A stretch of 38,244 bases of DNA from Paenibacillus humicus NBRC 102415 (GTDB lineage: Bacteria; Bacillota; Bacilli; Paenibacillales; Paenibacillaceae): positions 1-38,244 of the forward strand of contig NZ_BIMD01000047.1 of the NCBI RefSeq assembly GCF_004000905.1. Direction: 5' to 3'. The translations under genes were made by a program, and so were the position numbers. Below, in pieces: positions 7,163 through 15,291 of the stretch. Under the pieces are notes generated by a model. It was not told the DNA's origin and made no database searches. It saw nothing but the letters and a program-made list of their open reading frames with translations. Within the stretch, counting starts at the first letter, position 1, and every line of letters starts with the position of its first letter.

Positions 7163-8089
7163 TCAGGATACCTTTTCCTGCTCCTCCTCCAGCGGCGCAG
7201 GCTGAATGACGCGGCTGCGGCGGCCGTCAAGGCCGACCGGAACGTCGCCGGCTACGGTCACCCGCCTGACGACGCGATGCTGGCTGCCGTAATCGTTGAC
7301 GGCGTAATGCTGGGTGGCGCGGTTATCCCAGATAACGACGTCCCCGGGAGACCAGCGCCAGCGTACCGTGTTCTCCAGCCTGGTCACATGCTCTTGCAGA
7401 ATGGCAAGGAGCCGGTCGGAATCCGGCGTTTTGAACCCCGCGATCCGCTTCACGAAGTGGCCCAGCAGCAGATGGCGCTCGCCCGTCTCCGGATGGACGC
7501 GGACAACCGGATGCTCGGTTTCATAGACCGTCGAAGCGAATACCTCGCGATGCCGGCGAATCTGCTCGGCCGTCGCATCCCGGCGCACAGCCGCATAATC
7601 GTACGCGTTGCTGTGGATCGCCCGCAGGCTGTTCGCCAGCTCCTGCAGCTCCGGCGTCAGATCGTTGTAGGCCGCCGCCGTATTGGCCCATACCGTATCT
7701 CCCCCGGCAGGAGGCACGACAACCGCCCTCAGGACGGATGCCTTGGGATAGGCATCCACGAAGGTCACGTCGGTATGCCAGGAGTTGGCGCGGCCGCCAT
7801 GCTCGGAATCCAGTTCAAGGACCGCATTCGTGCCGTTTTTGACCGGTACGGTCGGGTGGGCGTACAAGTCGCCCAGAAGCTTCGCGAATGCTTCCTGGCC
7901 CGCGTCGTCCAGGTGGCTCTGCCCGCGGAAGAACAGCACCTTGTAAGAGAGCAGGGCTTCCTCGATGGCTTTCAACTCATCGCCTTGCAGGCTGGCGGAC
8001 AGCTTGATTCCTCTGATCTCCGCTCCGATGCGTCCTGCCGCAGGCGCAATCTCCAGTTGAACCTCTTGATTTTGAACGGCTTCGCTCAT
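7163..8089 (-). CDS. TauD/TfdA-family Fe(II)/2-oxoglutarate dioxygenase (1)
   Basis: This 308-residue enzyme has the iron triad of the family: His105 and Asp107 in SWHTDVTF and His261 in RATQHYAVND, with the 2-oxoglutarate-binding arginine in the HRVVRRVTVAG region (about 272-276). VLFFRGQ (51-57) is the usual N-terminal strand. Relatives cleave taurine, other sulfonates or alkyl sulfate esters to release sulfite or sulfate, using O2 and 2-oxoglutarate in the cytoplasm. It lies 52 bp behind a sulfonate-type binding protein and is last in the minus-strand unit, so an organosulfur substrate is likely. The exact compound is not visible. GGAGGAG is just upstream of the ATG. It shares only moderate similarity with the second copy at 9299. 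Confidence 0.88.
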   Translation of the reverse strand: MSEAVQNQEVQLEIAPAAGRIGAEIRGIKLSASLQGDELKAIEEALLSYKVLFFRGQSHLDDAGQEAFAKLLGDLYAHPTVPVKNGTNAVLELDSEHGGRANSWHTDVTFVDAYPKASVLRAVVVPPAGGDTVWANTAAAYNDLTPELQELANSLRAIHSNAYDYAAVRRDATAEQIRRHREVFASTVYETEHPVVRVHPETGERHLLLGHFVKRIAGFKTPDSDRLLAILQEHVTRLENTVRWRWSPGDVVIWDNRATQHYAVNDYGSQHRVVRRVTVAGDVPVGLDGRRSRVIQPAPLEEEQEKVS

Positions 8090-8141
8090 GTTCTTCTCCT
8101 CCTTGGCGGCTATGCCGCGATATCGTTTTTGACAGGCACCG

Positions 8142-9176
8142 TTATTTCAGCGCCTCGATGACGAAAGAGTCATTGATGGCAGATTTGAAGTCCGCCTTCT
8201 GCTTCAAGAACTGGTTTTGCAGCAGGATGCCTGCCGACTCTTCCTGAGCCTGAAGCGACTCCGGCGTATAAGCGGACAGCCTGGTCGCACTGCGAGAGAG
8301 CACCTGCTTGATGATGCCGGCCGGAATCTTCGTCTGCGCGGCGTACAGCCCGGCAGCCTCGTCGAGGTTGTCATTCTGCCATTTGACCGCCTTGTCGTAC
8401 TGCTTCAGGAACTCGACGACCAGATCGGGATGCTCCTTCGCGAATTCCGTATGCGCGATCATGGACACCGGGGCGTAGATCTCCGTTTTGACATCCAGCA
8501 CGCTTGCTTTTTTCTGCTGCACGTTCAAGGTCACATAAGGATCGATTGTAACCCAGGCGTCCAGCTTGCCGGCCTCGAAGGCCGCCTGCCCATCGTCGAA
8601 CTGAAGATTGATGATCTTGACATCCTGCTGGGTCAAGCCCGCTGCCTGCAGCACTTTGATAAGAAACACATGAGAGGTCGTTCCTTTGGCGGCGCCGACC
8701 GTCTTCCCCTTCAGATTCTCGACGGAGGCGATCGGACTGTCCGTCGGGACGAGAATGGTGTTCAGGTCTCTCCCTTCGCTGATGAGCCCGATCACCTCGA
8801 AAGGAAGCTTGTTGGCGACCCCCGATATGGCGGCTCCATCGCCAAGCCAGCTGAGATCCACCCGCCCCGAGACCAGAGATTCCAGCAGCGGCGGACCGCT
8901 GGTGAACTTGCTCCAGACCGCTTCCGCATGATGGGACTTGAAGGCTTCGTCCAGCCACCCTTTCTCCTGGGCGATGATAAGCGGACTGAGTCCTCCGTTG
9001 AGGGCGATATGGACCTTGACCGGTTCGCCGCCCTGCTCGGGGGCTTTGGCCGCAGCCGCTTTCCCTTGTCCTGCGGAAGCCTGCGTATTGGAATGGCCGC
9101 TGCCGCATCCCGCGAGAACCAGGCCGAGCACGATCGCAGCGGCGAACGCGATGCCGGCTGTACGGTTTCTCTTCAT
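8142..9176 (-). CDS. ssuA: sulfonate/taurine-type ABC transporter substrate-binding lipoprotein
   Basis: This 344-residue lipoprotein has a basic start, a hydrophobic stretch and lipobox LAGC with Cys24. The mature part follows the SsuA/TauA/NrtA fold: VHIALNGGLSPLIIAQEKGWL, then FTSGPPLLESLVSGRVDLSWLGDGA, GLISEGRDLNTILV and GKTVGAAKGTTSHVFLIKVL. These segments form the ligand pocket for sulfonates and similar anions. It is between the two TauD-like dioxygenases on one strand, while its ATPase and permease (11367, 12250) are divergent. AGAGAAG precedes the ATG. The 122-bp gap to the upstream dioxygenase gene is pyrimidine-rich with two CCATACACTC copies (near 9228 and 9245), and no terminator is seen there. 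The substrate could be an aliphatic sulfonate, taurine or a sulfate ester; the gene symbol is by function only. Confidence 0.85.
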   Translation of the reverse strand: MKRNRTAGIAFAAAIVLGLVLAGCGSGHSNTQASAGQGKAAAAKAPEQGGEPVKVHIALNGGLSPLIIAQEKGWLDEAFKSHHAEAVWSKFTSGPPLLESLVSGRVDLSWLGDGAAISGVANKLPFEVIGLISEGRDLNTILVPTDSPIASVENLKGKTVGAAKGTTSHVFLIKVLQAAGLTQQDVKIINLQFDDGQAAFEAGKLDAWVTIDPYVTLNVQQKKASVLDVKTEIYAPVSMIAHTEFAKEHPDLVVEFLKQYDKAVKWQNDNLDEAAGLYAAQTKIPAGIIKQVLSRSATRLSAYTPESLQAQEESAGILLQNQFLKQKADFKSAINDSFVIEALK

Positions 9177-9298
9177 CTTCTCTGCCCCTCTCCCTGGCTC
9201 TTAAGCCCCTCTCTCTCACTGTCTAGCCCATACACTCTCCGGCTCCATACACTCCCTAGTCTCAAATACTCTCTGGCTCCGCTCACTCCGAACGATGC

Positions 9299-10222
9299 TC
9301 AGTAAGGCCGGCCGCCCGCGATGGACACCCGTTCCGCCACCCTGCGGTTAGGGAAGTAATCGGAAGCCGCATAATGCTGCGTCGCCCGGTTGTCCCAGAG
9401 CGCGATGGAATGCGGCTCCCAGCGGAACCTGACCTGATACTCGGGAACATGGGCCTGACGGAACAAGCAACCGAGCAGCTGCTCGCTCTCTTCCTCTTCC
9501 AGCCCGACGATGCGCACCGTGAACGCCGCGTTGACGAACAGCGTCTTGCGCCCGGTCTCGGGATGCGTCCGGACGACAGGATGCTCGGCGGCGGGGAACT
9601 CCTCCTGCTTGGCGGCCAGCACCTCCGGCGTCATGAACCTGCCGAAGGAAGGGGTGAAGTCATGAATGGCAGACAGCCCGTCGATTCTCTGCCTGATTTC
9701 TTCCGGCAGGTTGTCATAGGCAGCCCCCATGTCCGCCCAGAGCGTATCTCCCCCAAGCGGAGGCACCTCCGACAGGCGCAGGACCGAGCCGAGAGCAGGC
9801 TCCAGCCTCCAGGTCACATCCGTATGCCATACATTTTCGTTGCCGGTCATCGTGGCATCTTTCTCGAAACGGGTAATCTCGTCCGCGCTGCCCTTCGGCA
9901 GGAAGGGATGCTTCTCCAGCTCCCCCCATTCCCGGGCGAAAGCAAGCTGCTGCTCGCTCGTAATCGGCTGATTGCGGAAGAACAGCACCTTCCACTCCAA
10001 AAACGCTCGCTGGAGCTCGGCTTTGACGTCAGGCTCCAGCGGTTCAGCCAAATTCACGCCTTCGATCTCGGCTCCAATGATCGGTCCAAGCGGCTTCAGC
10101 GTGAACAGCGTGTACGGCCGCTCGCCGGACAAGCCATCCGGCTGCCTGCGAAGCTCTCTTGCTCCCGCACGGAATTCGCGGGACGGAAAATAATGGCGGG
10201 AAAACGGAATGGTCTGGCTCAT
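9299..10222 (-). CDS. TauD/TfdA-family Fe(II)/2-oxoglutarate dioxygenase (2)
   Basis: This 307-residue second dioxygenase is first in the minus-strand unit. The iron ligands are His133 and Asp135 in VWHTDVTW and His283 in RATQHYAASD; the arginine for 2-oxoglutarate is in NRRVAERVSIAG (292-303). The N-terminal 38 residues before LFTLKPLGPIIGAEIEGVNL are an extension that the first copy lacks. The conserved GGDTLWADMGAAYDNLP is typical of TauD/AtsK enzymes. Two divergent dioxygenases beside one transporter suggest two kinds of organosulfur substrate, perhaps a sulfonate and an alkyl sulfate. AGGAG lies eight bases before the ATG and a TATAAT (minus strand 10251-10246) follows a long inverted repeat upstream, so the unit starts here. 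Confidence 0.88.
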   Translation of the reverse strand: MSQTIPFSRHYFPSREFRAGARELRRQPDGLSGERPYTLFTLKPLGPIIGAEIEGVNLAEPLEPDVKAELQRAFLEWKVLFFRNQPITSEQQLAFAREWGELEKHPFLPKGSADEITRFEKDATMTGNENVWHTDVTWRLEPALGSVLRLSEVPPLGGDTLWADMGAAYDNLPEEIRQRIDGLSAIHDFTPSFGRFMTPEVLAAKQEEFPAAEHPVVRTHPETGRKTLFVNAAFTVRIVGLEEEESEQLLGCLFRQAHVPEYQVRFRWEPHSIALWDNRATQHYAASDYFPNRRVAERVSIAGGRPY

Positions 10223-10245
10223 GAACCAACCTCCTGAAATGAATA

Positions 10246-10340
10246 ATTATATTCCTACCTGAATTCTTGGTATTTAGATTAAAAAAAAGGGACGTCCCAA
10301 GAATTCAAGCCGATGCGGGCCTGAATCTCTGGACGTCCAG
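10246..10340 (-). promoter_or_regulatory. promoter and palindromes ahead of the dioxygenase operon
   Basis: A minus-strand TATAAT lies at 10251-10246. Upstream of it are three dyads. GAATTCTTGG (10261-10270) pairs with CCAAGAATTC (10297-10306), GGGACGTCCC (10289-10298) is a perfect 10-bp palindrome, and CTGGACGTCCAG (10329-10340) is a perfect 12-bp palindrome. The two share the core GGACGTCC, 40 bp apart. The expected -35 position (AATACC) falls at the end of the first arm. Two copies of one palindromic core before an operon headed by a TetR gene suggest operators; a sulfur-status regulator is also possible. Confidence 0.5.
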
Positions 10341-10387
10341 TCGATTCAAAGAAAGACGATGAGAGACGATCGAGAAAATCGTTCACC

Positions 10388-10403
10388 GAATGAGTTTTCA
10401 TTC
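10388..10403. promoter_or_regulatory. inverted repeat of TetR-operator type
   Basis: GAATGA, GTTT, TCATTC is a perfect 6+4+6 dyad between the end of the TetR gene and the dioxygenase operon. GAATGA-type arms are common among operators of AcrR/FadR-like TetR proteins. The same dyad is not seen before the TetR gene itself, so it would control the downstream genes rather than autoregulate. Confidence 0.35.
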
Positions 10404-10454
10404 ACTCTGTGGATTGACCAAATCGTATCAGCATGCCGCCAAAGATGTCAACCC

Positions 10455-11075
10455 TCATTTTTCCAAATTTTCGGCAGCGGCATCCGCCGCCGGGCGAATC
10501 ATCTTCAGCAGCAGCTCGATCGTCTCCTTGGTCGCCGGCGCATAACCCCGCATATCCAGCAGCATCAGGTTCTGGATCAGCGTGCCGAGCAAGGTGGCCA
10601 GCTGCACGGGATCGCCAGGCATGACCGAGCCGTCCTCCTGCCCTTCGCGGATCAGCTCCACCAGCAGCTGGAGGTTGCCGTCCGCTCTTTCCAGAATGAC
10701 CGCTTTGTCCTGAGCCGGGAGCAGATCCGTGAACAAGGCCTGCAGCAGCACCAGATACATGTCCGGGCTTCCGCCGCTGGGCAGGGAGCGTTCCGCCAAG
10801 CAACGGAATTTGTCCTCCGCGATGCCTGGCATGGAGATCGTTTCCCGCAGGACAACGCCGTAGCCGAGCTGCCCCTGTTCGATGACGGCGAGCAGAATCT
10901 CGTCCTTGGACTTGAAGTAATTATAGACATGTCCCTGGCTCAGCTTCGCTCCGGCGGCGATGTCGCTGATCTTGGTCAGCATGCCTCTGCGGGCGAAGAT
11001 GCGGGCCGCGGCTTCAAGAATCTGCTGCCGCCGCTCCTCCCTCAGCAGCTGGTCCTTCCTTTGATTTCTGGGCAT
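10455..11075 (-). CDS. TetR/AcrR-family transcriptional regulator (sulfur cluster)
   Basis: This 206-residue regulator has the TetR N-terminal DNA-binding domain: RRQQILEAAARIFARRG (15-31), then the helix-turn-helix ISDIAAGAKLSQGHVYNYFKS (36-56). The C-terminal ligand domain is unlike any I can name. The ATG at 11075 (MPRNQRKDQ) is chosen for GGAGG seven bases upstream; an in-frame extension to 11180 has no site. It sits between the dioxygenase/binding-protein unit (same strand, downstream) and the divergent transporter ATPase and permease genes. It is well placed to regulate both sides, and the palindromes at 10289, 10329 and 10388 are candidate targets. The effector may be an organosulfur substrate. 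Confidence 0.85.
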   Translation of the reverse strand: MPRNQRKDQLLREERRQQILEAAARIFARRGMLTKISDIAAGAKLSQGHVYNYFKSKDEILLAVIEQGQLGYGVVLRETISMPGIAEDKFRCLAERSLPSGGSPDMYLVLLQALFTDLLPAQDKAVILERADGNLQLLVELIREGQEDGSVMPGDPVQLATLLGTLIQNLMLLDMRGYAPATKETIELLLKMIRPAADAAAENLEK

Positions 11076-11195
11076 GACGTTCCTCCATGATGTCCTTGAG
11101 CTTGTTATCGTTCCCTCCAGTGTAACGGATCCCTCCAGGCATGAGAAGAAGACGGGACCGTCGAGCTCCTTAATTCCCACTTTCCCAATCGGTTA

Positions 11196-11225
11196 TTGAC
11201 AGCCCGGAATCCGCGATGCTAAGAT
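11196..11225 (+). promoter_or_regulatory. promoter of the transporter ATPase/permease genes
   Basis: A perfect TTGACA (11196-11201), an 18-bp spacer and TAAGAT (11220-11225) lie in the divergent gap. The 140-base leader that follows contains GACCGG and a distant CCGGTC next to eight T residues (11331-11338). This could form a long-looped attenuator, but I do not see a known riboswitch. Confidence 0.6.
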
Positions 11226-11366
11226 GAGCCACAACCACAAGTTGAATACTTGATCAGCCTGTAAAGGAATCGACCGGAGCGACTGGAGATTCGGCATGCA
11301 TATCCATTGCTGCCGGTCTCTTTTTTTTCGCCTGGACTCAAAAAAGCCGAAGGGGAGGGAGCATGC

Positions 11367-12131
11367 ATGCAACCTGCAGTGGAGATAAAAGGCGTCAGCA
11401 AGACGTTCCGGAGCGGCCATGCCGATACGCATGTGCTGGACCGCGTAGACCTGACCGTCCGGGAAGGAGATTTCACGACTTTGATCGGACCGAGCGGCTG
11501 CGGCAAGAGCACGCTGCTGAAGATCGTCGCCGGATTGGATTCCGATTACGAGGGCGAAGTGCTGCTGGAAGGAGAGGCGGTCCGCGGTCCGTCCCAGGAG
11601 AAGGGAGTCATTTTCCAGGAGCATCGCCTCTTCCCCTGGCTGACGGCGGAGCAGAACATCGCGGCCGACCTGTCCCTCCGGAATGCCGACGTCCGCAGGA
11701 GGACCGACGAGCTGATCGCTCTCGTCAAGCTCGGCGGCTTCGAGAAAGCCTACCCCCGCCAGTTGTCGGGAGGCATGTCGCAGCGGGTCGCCATCGCGCG
11801 GGCTCTCTTGCGGCAGCCGAAGGCGCTGCTGCTCGACGAGCCCTTCGGCGCGCTGGACGCCTTCACGAGAGCGCATCTTCAGGAGGCTCTTCTGGATATC
11901 TGGCAGACCCGCAAAACCTCGATGCTGCTGGTCACGCATGATATCGACGAGGCCGTATTCCTCTCGACCCGCGTCGTCGTCATGGATACGAAGCCCGGCC
12001 GCATCAAGGCTTCCGTACCGATCGACCTGCCTTATCCGCGCTCGCGCTCCAGCCGCTCCTTCACGGAGCTGCGGACGGCCGTGCTGGGCCATCTGGAGCA
12101 GAGGCAGGAGCAGGAAGCCTACAGCATTTAA
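11367..12131 (+). CDS. ssuB: sulfonate/nitrate-type ABC transporter ATP-binding protein
   Basis: This 254-residue ABC ATPase is of the nitrate/sulfonate/taurine class. It has Walker [10 protein letters not shown] (41-49), Q-loop [11 protein letters not shown] (82-92), signature LSGGMSQR (133-140), Walker [17 protein letters not shown] (153-168) and H-loop His191. The LFPW after the Q-loop and the final VDLPYPR-like segment are typical of SsuB/TauB. The ATG at 11367 follows GGGGAGGGAG at 11352-11361; an upstream in-frame TTG would start inside the T-rich leader. The permease gene follows after 118 bp. Together with the lipoprotein at 8142 it completes an uptake system for organic sulfur compounds. 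Confidence 0.87.
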   Translation: MQPAVEIKGVSKTFRSGHADTHVLDRVDLTVREGDFTTLIGPSGCGKSTLLKIVAGLDSDYEGEVLLEGEAVRGPSQEKGVIFQEHRLFPWLTAEQNIAADLSLRNADVRRRTDELIALVKLGGFEKAYPRQLSGGMSQRVAIARALLRQPKALLLDEPFGALDAFTRAHLQEALLDIWQTRKTSMLLVTHDIDEAVFLSTRVVVMDTKPGRIKASVPIDLPYPRSRSSRSFTELRTAVLGHLEQRQEQEAYSI

Positions 12132-12249
12132 GTTCTTTTGGGCTCGCATGAACATCCGGGATCTTGCCTCACGGCCGATTCCCCTCCAACTAAGCGCAGC
12201 TGCTGCCATTATCCCGATTCCCTGATAAAAAAAGGAAGGTGATGTCCCT

Positions 12250-13074
12250 ATGTCCGTATCCTTGGCAGCTCCGGAAACCGCTCTGGAAGCGAAGCCCCCG
12301 GCTCACCGGAGAAAACGCCGCGGCGTCTTCCTGCGGGGCGCCGTTCTCCCGGCCTTGATCGTCGCCGTTTGGCAATGGCTCAGCTCCGCGGGACTGATCT
12401 CGGAGCAGCTCTTCTCCTCGCCTTGGCTTATCCTCAAGCAGTATGCCGCGCTTGCCCGATCGGGCGAGCTGCCCCATCATCTGCGGATCAGCCTCATTCG
12501 GGCTTCGCTCGGCTTCCTGCTCGGCGGCGGCACCGGCCTCCTGCTCGGCCTGTTCGTCGGCATGTACCGCCGCTTCGAGGAGGTCGTCAATCCGACCGTG
12601 CAGATGCTTCGCACCGTGCCGCTGCTGGCCATTACGCCGCTGTTCATCATGTGGTTCGGCTTCGGGGAGCTGTCCAAGGTGCTGCTCATCTCGCTTGGAG
12701 CCTTCTTCCCTCTCTACGTGAACACGTTCCTCGGCGTCCGCAACGTCGACGCCAAGCTGTTCGATGTGGCGCGGGTGCTGGAGTTCAGCCGCTATCGCCA
12801 GATGACCCGGCTCGTGCTGCCGGCGGCGCTGCCGAACATCCTGCTCGGCATCCGTCTCTCGCTCAGCATCGCCTGGCTCTGCCTCGTCGTCGCGGAGCTG
12901 CTCGGCGCCGACAGCGGAGTCGGTTATATGATCCAGGACGCGCGCGCCTTCATGGCGACGGATGTCGTGTTCGTCGGCATCACGATTTTTGCCCTTGTCG
13001 GCAAGCTGTCGGATTCTCTTGTCCAATTTCTCGAGAGGAGGCTGCTCCGCTGGCAGGACAGCTATAAAGGCTGA
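12250..13074 (+). CDS. ssuC: sulfonate/nitrate-type ABC transporter permease
   Basis: This 274-residue BPD_transp_1 permease has a charged 28-residue N-terminus, then about six membrane helices. The cytoplasmic EAA-like loop reads DVARVLEFSRYRQMTRLVLPAALPNILLGIRLS (around 175-207), which contacts the ATPase. LRTVPLLAITPLFIMWFGFGE (119-139) is the typical core of SsuC/TauC. GGAAGGTG lies about eight bases before the ATG. It ends the plus-strand unit; the hairpin beyond its stop (13109) has its T tail on the other strand. No second permease is needed in this family because the subunit forms a homodimer. Confidence 0.87.
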   Translation: MSVSLAAPETALEAKPPAHRRKRRGVFLRGAVLPALIVAVWQWLSSAGLISEQLFSSPWLILKQYAALARSGELPHHLRISLIRASLGFLLGGGTGLLLGLFVGMYRRFEEVVNPTVQMLRTVPLLAITPLFIMWFGFGELSKVLLISLGAFFPLYVNTFLGVRNVDAKLFDVARVLEFSRYRQMTRLVLPAALPNILLGIRLSLSIAWLCLVVAELLGADSGVGYMIQDARAFMATDVVFVGITIFALVGKLSDSLVQFLERRLLRWQDSYKG

Positions 13075-13103
13075 GTCCCCTTCCTCGTTGTGCGTGAACC
13101 AGG

Positions 13104-13128
13104 CAAAAAAGCGTCCCGAAGGACGCTT
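13104..13128 (-). terminator. terminator of the FAD oxidoreductase gene
   Basis: On the minus strand AAGCGTCC, loop TTCG, GGACGCTT is followed by TTTT. It is a textbook TTCG-loop terminator 34 bp after the stop of the gene at 13162. Confidence 0.9.
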
Positions 13129-13161
13129 CGACGCGGCTGCCGCCATGGTGCGGGAGCCGCT

Positions 13162-14529
13162 TTATTCTTTTCCTTGGACGAGATAGGTCAGATCCGACGC
13201 CGCGCTCGGGTACGCGAACAGGACGGAGGAGATGTCCTTGCCCGTCAACCCGAAGCGGATCGCGGACGCGAAATGGTTCACCAGCTCGTCCGCCGTGCTT
13301 CCCAGCAGATGGGCGCCCAGAACCTGGTCCGAATCCGCGTCCAGGATGACCTTCATCATGACCGCTTGCTCATTGGTCCGCTTGTACGTGTACCATGAGG
13401 CCGCATCCAGCTTGTTCACGGCCACGTTCAAGCCCCGCTCCAGCGCCTGCTTCTCCGAGAGGCCCACCGACGCCAGCTTGGGCACGGTAAAGACGACGGT
13501 CGGCACCTCGCTGTAATTCGGCTCCTGGCGGCTGCCCTGCAGCATGTTGCGGGCCGCTGCGGCTGACTCCACCGAAGATATCGGGGTCAGCGGAGGCCCT
13601 TGCGTATCCGCGCAGTCGCCGGCCGCGTAGACGCGCGGATTGCTGACGCTCTGCAGCCAGGAGTGGACCTTGATGCCGGCGCTGCCGCCCTCCACGGAGC
13701 CTTTGGGCAGATCAAGCCCGTCCACGTTGGCGACCCGGCCGGCTCCGTGCACGGCAAGCCGGCAGGCCAGCCGGAGGAGCTTGCCGTCCTTTTCCGCTTG
13801 AACGGTCAAGCCGCCTCCCGGTTCTGCCGCTATCGACTGCACCGCCGCTCCCAGATGGATGTCTACGCCGAGAGCCTCCGTCGCTTGGACGAGGCGGTCG
13901 ACCAGATCCGGATCGAAGCCGGCCAGCGGCCGCTTCCCTCGATGCAGGATATGGACCTTCGCTCCGGCGCGCGCCGCCATATGGGCGAACTCGAACGAGA
14001 TATATCCGCCGCCGATGAATACGATCTCCTCCGGCAGCTCCTCCAGCTCCAGGAATTCGTCGCTGGTCGCGAGCAGCTCTTCGCCTTCGATTCCGAGCGA
14101 GGCAGGCCGCGCTCCCGTGGCGAGAAGGATACGGCTTCCTTTCAGCCGGGCTTCGCCGACCTCGATGATATCCTCCGACGCGAACCTCGCCGTCCCTTTC
14201 CATACCTCAATGCCCGCCTCCCGGAATTCCTTCTCCCTGGATTCCGGCACGCCTTCGATAAAGCCGTTTTTGAAAGCCATCAGCTCCGGCCAGGAGATGG
14301 ACGCATCGCCCGTTACGCCCTTGCCCTTCATTCGGCGGTTCCAATCCACCAGCTCCGCCGCGCCGGCCAGCACCTTCTTGGGATCGCAGCCGCGCAGGGC
14401 GCAGGTGCCTCCCAGAGGGCGGTTCTCGACGAGGGCGACCTTCCACCCCGCCTCCCGGCAGCGATGGGCCGCCGAAGCTCCCGCCGTCCCGCTTCCGACG
14501 ACAACGAGATCGTATTCATGCACGCTCAT
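13162..14529 (-). CDS. FAD-dependent pyridine nucleotide-disulphide oxidoreductase
   Basis: This 455-residue two-dinucleotide-domain flavoprotein has an FAD site VVVGSGTAGASAAHRCREAG (9-28). The redox-active pair in GGTCALRGCDPKK (Cys43 and Cys48) is the CX4C of class I disulphide reductases. The NAD(P) site is FIGGGYISFEFAHMAARAG, and the second FAD motif is VYAAGDCADT. At the C-terminus the usual HPTxxE dyad is replaced by AYPSAASD, so the general acid-base pair of glutathione or lipoamide reductases is missing. The substrate is therefore probably not a simple disulphide. GGGAGGGG lies nine bases before the ATG at 14529; an in-frame ATG at 14547 overlaps that site and is rejected. It follows the OpuC-like operon on the same strand with no clear terminator between, so it may be cotranscribed. 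Confidence 0.83.
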   Translation of the reverse strand: MSVHEYDLVVVGSGTAGASAAHRCREAGWKVALVENRPLGGTCALRGCDPKKVLAGAAELVDWNRRMKGKGVTGDASISWPELMAFKNGFIEGVPESREKEFREAGIEVWKGTARFASEDIIEVGEARLKGSRILLATGARPASLGIEGEELLATSDEFLELEELPEEIVFIGGGYISFEFAHMAARAGAKVHILHRGKRPLAGFDPDLVDRLVQATEALGVDIHLGAAVQSIAAEPGGGLTVQAEKDGKLLRLACRLAVHGAGRVANVDGLDLPKGSVEGGSAGIKVHSWLQSVSNPRVYAAGDCADTQGPPLTPISSVESAAAARNMLQGSRQEPNYSEVPTVVFTVPKLASVGLSEKQALERGLNVAVNKLDAASWYTYKRTNEQAVMMKVILDADSDQVLGAHLLGSTADELVNHFASAIRFGLTGKDISSVLFAYPSAASDLTYLVQGKE

Positions 14530-14658
14530 GCCTGATTCCCCTCCCATGCTGAATTCATGCTGCAGATCGCCGCTTCATCCAGACGCTTGCCGGCTGACCT
14601 GATCCCATGTGCCGGCATCAAGCACGGCAATCGATTCTTCCCGCCTGCCGCCCCAAAA

Positions 14659-15291
14659 TCAGCCTTCTCCTGCCGCCCGCCGGATCGAGCGCCGCTCCAG
14701 AGCCAGCAGCAGCTGGTTGACCGCGATCGCCAGCAGCGCGACAAGCACGGTTCCCCATACCATTTTGGGCACGGAGTTCTGGTAGAGACCCTCGAACAAA
14801 ATGACGCCGAGCCCGCCCGCATTGATCCAGGCGGCGATCGTCGCGATGCCGATGATCGACAGCGAGGCGATCCGCACCCCGCCCAGAATGACGGGCAGCG
14901 CGAGCGGCAGCTCGATCCGCGTGAACAGCCGCCAGCGGCCGAAGCCCGCGCCGGCCGCCGACTCGCGAACGGCGGGCTCGATGGAGCGGAAGCCCGAGAT
15001 TACGTTGCGGATCAGCACCAGCTGGCTGTACAGGACGAGCGCGGCCAGCGCCGGCTGCTTGCCGAGCCCCAGCAGCGGAATCAGCAAGGCGAACATGCCG
15101 AGGCTCGGAATGGCATACACGATTCCGAGCACCGCCAGGACAGGCACGGCGATGCGGCCGTGCCTGGACAGCCAGTAGCCTGCGGGCAGCGCGATCAGCA
15201 GCGCGATCGCCAGCGCCGAAGCCGACAGGAGCAGATGCTCCCAAAGGCCTTTCAGCAGATCGTCATAATGTCTCAGCAAATACTCCGACAT
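14659..15291 (-). CDS. quaternary-amine ABC transporter permease (OpuCB-like)
   Basis: This 210-residue permease of the OpuC/ProW family has five or six membrane segments. Its cytoplasmic loop reads AVRESAAGAGFGRWRLFTRIELPLALPVILGGVRIA (about 113-148), whose E-x-A-x-G pattern is the ATPase contact. The start at 15291 (MSEYLLRHYDD) follows GGGAGGGGGGAG and overlaps the ATPase gene by 29 bases, so the two are translationally coupled. It is the last of four transporter genes in the order permease, binding protein, ATPase, permease. Its partner permease at 17219 is similar in length and design. Confidence 0.87.
   Translation of the reverse strand: MSEYLLRHYDDLLKGLWEHLLLSASALAIALLIALPAGYWLSRHGRIAVPVLAVLGIVYAIPSLGMFALLIPLLGLGKQPALAALVLYSQLVLIRNVISGFRSIEPAVRESAAGAGFGRWRLFTRIELPLALPVILGGVRIASLSIIGIATIAAWINAGGLGVILFEGLYQNSVPKMVWGTVLVALLAIAVNQLLLALERRSIRRAAGEG

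Noticed and set aside
11226-11366. possible riboswitch or attenuator in the leader of the transporter ATPase gene
   Set aside because: GACCGG and CCGGTC near a T-run can pair, but the loop is about 36 bases and no known aptamer core (S-box, T-box) is present.
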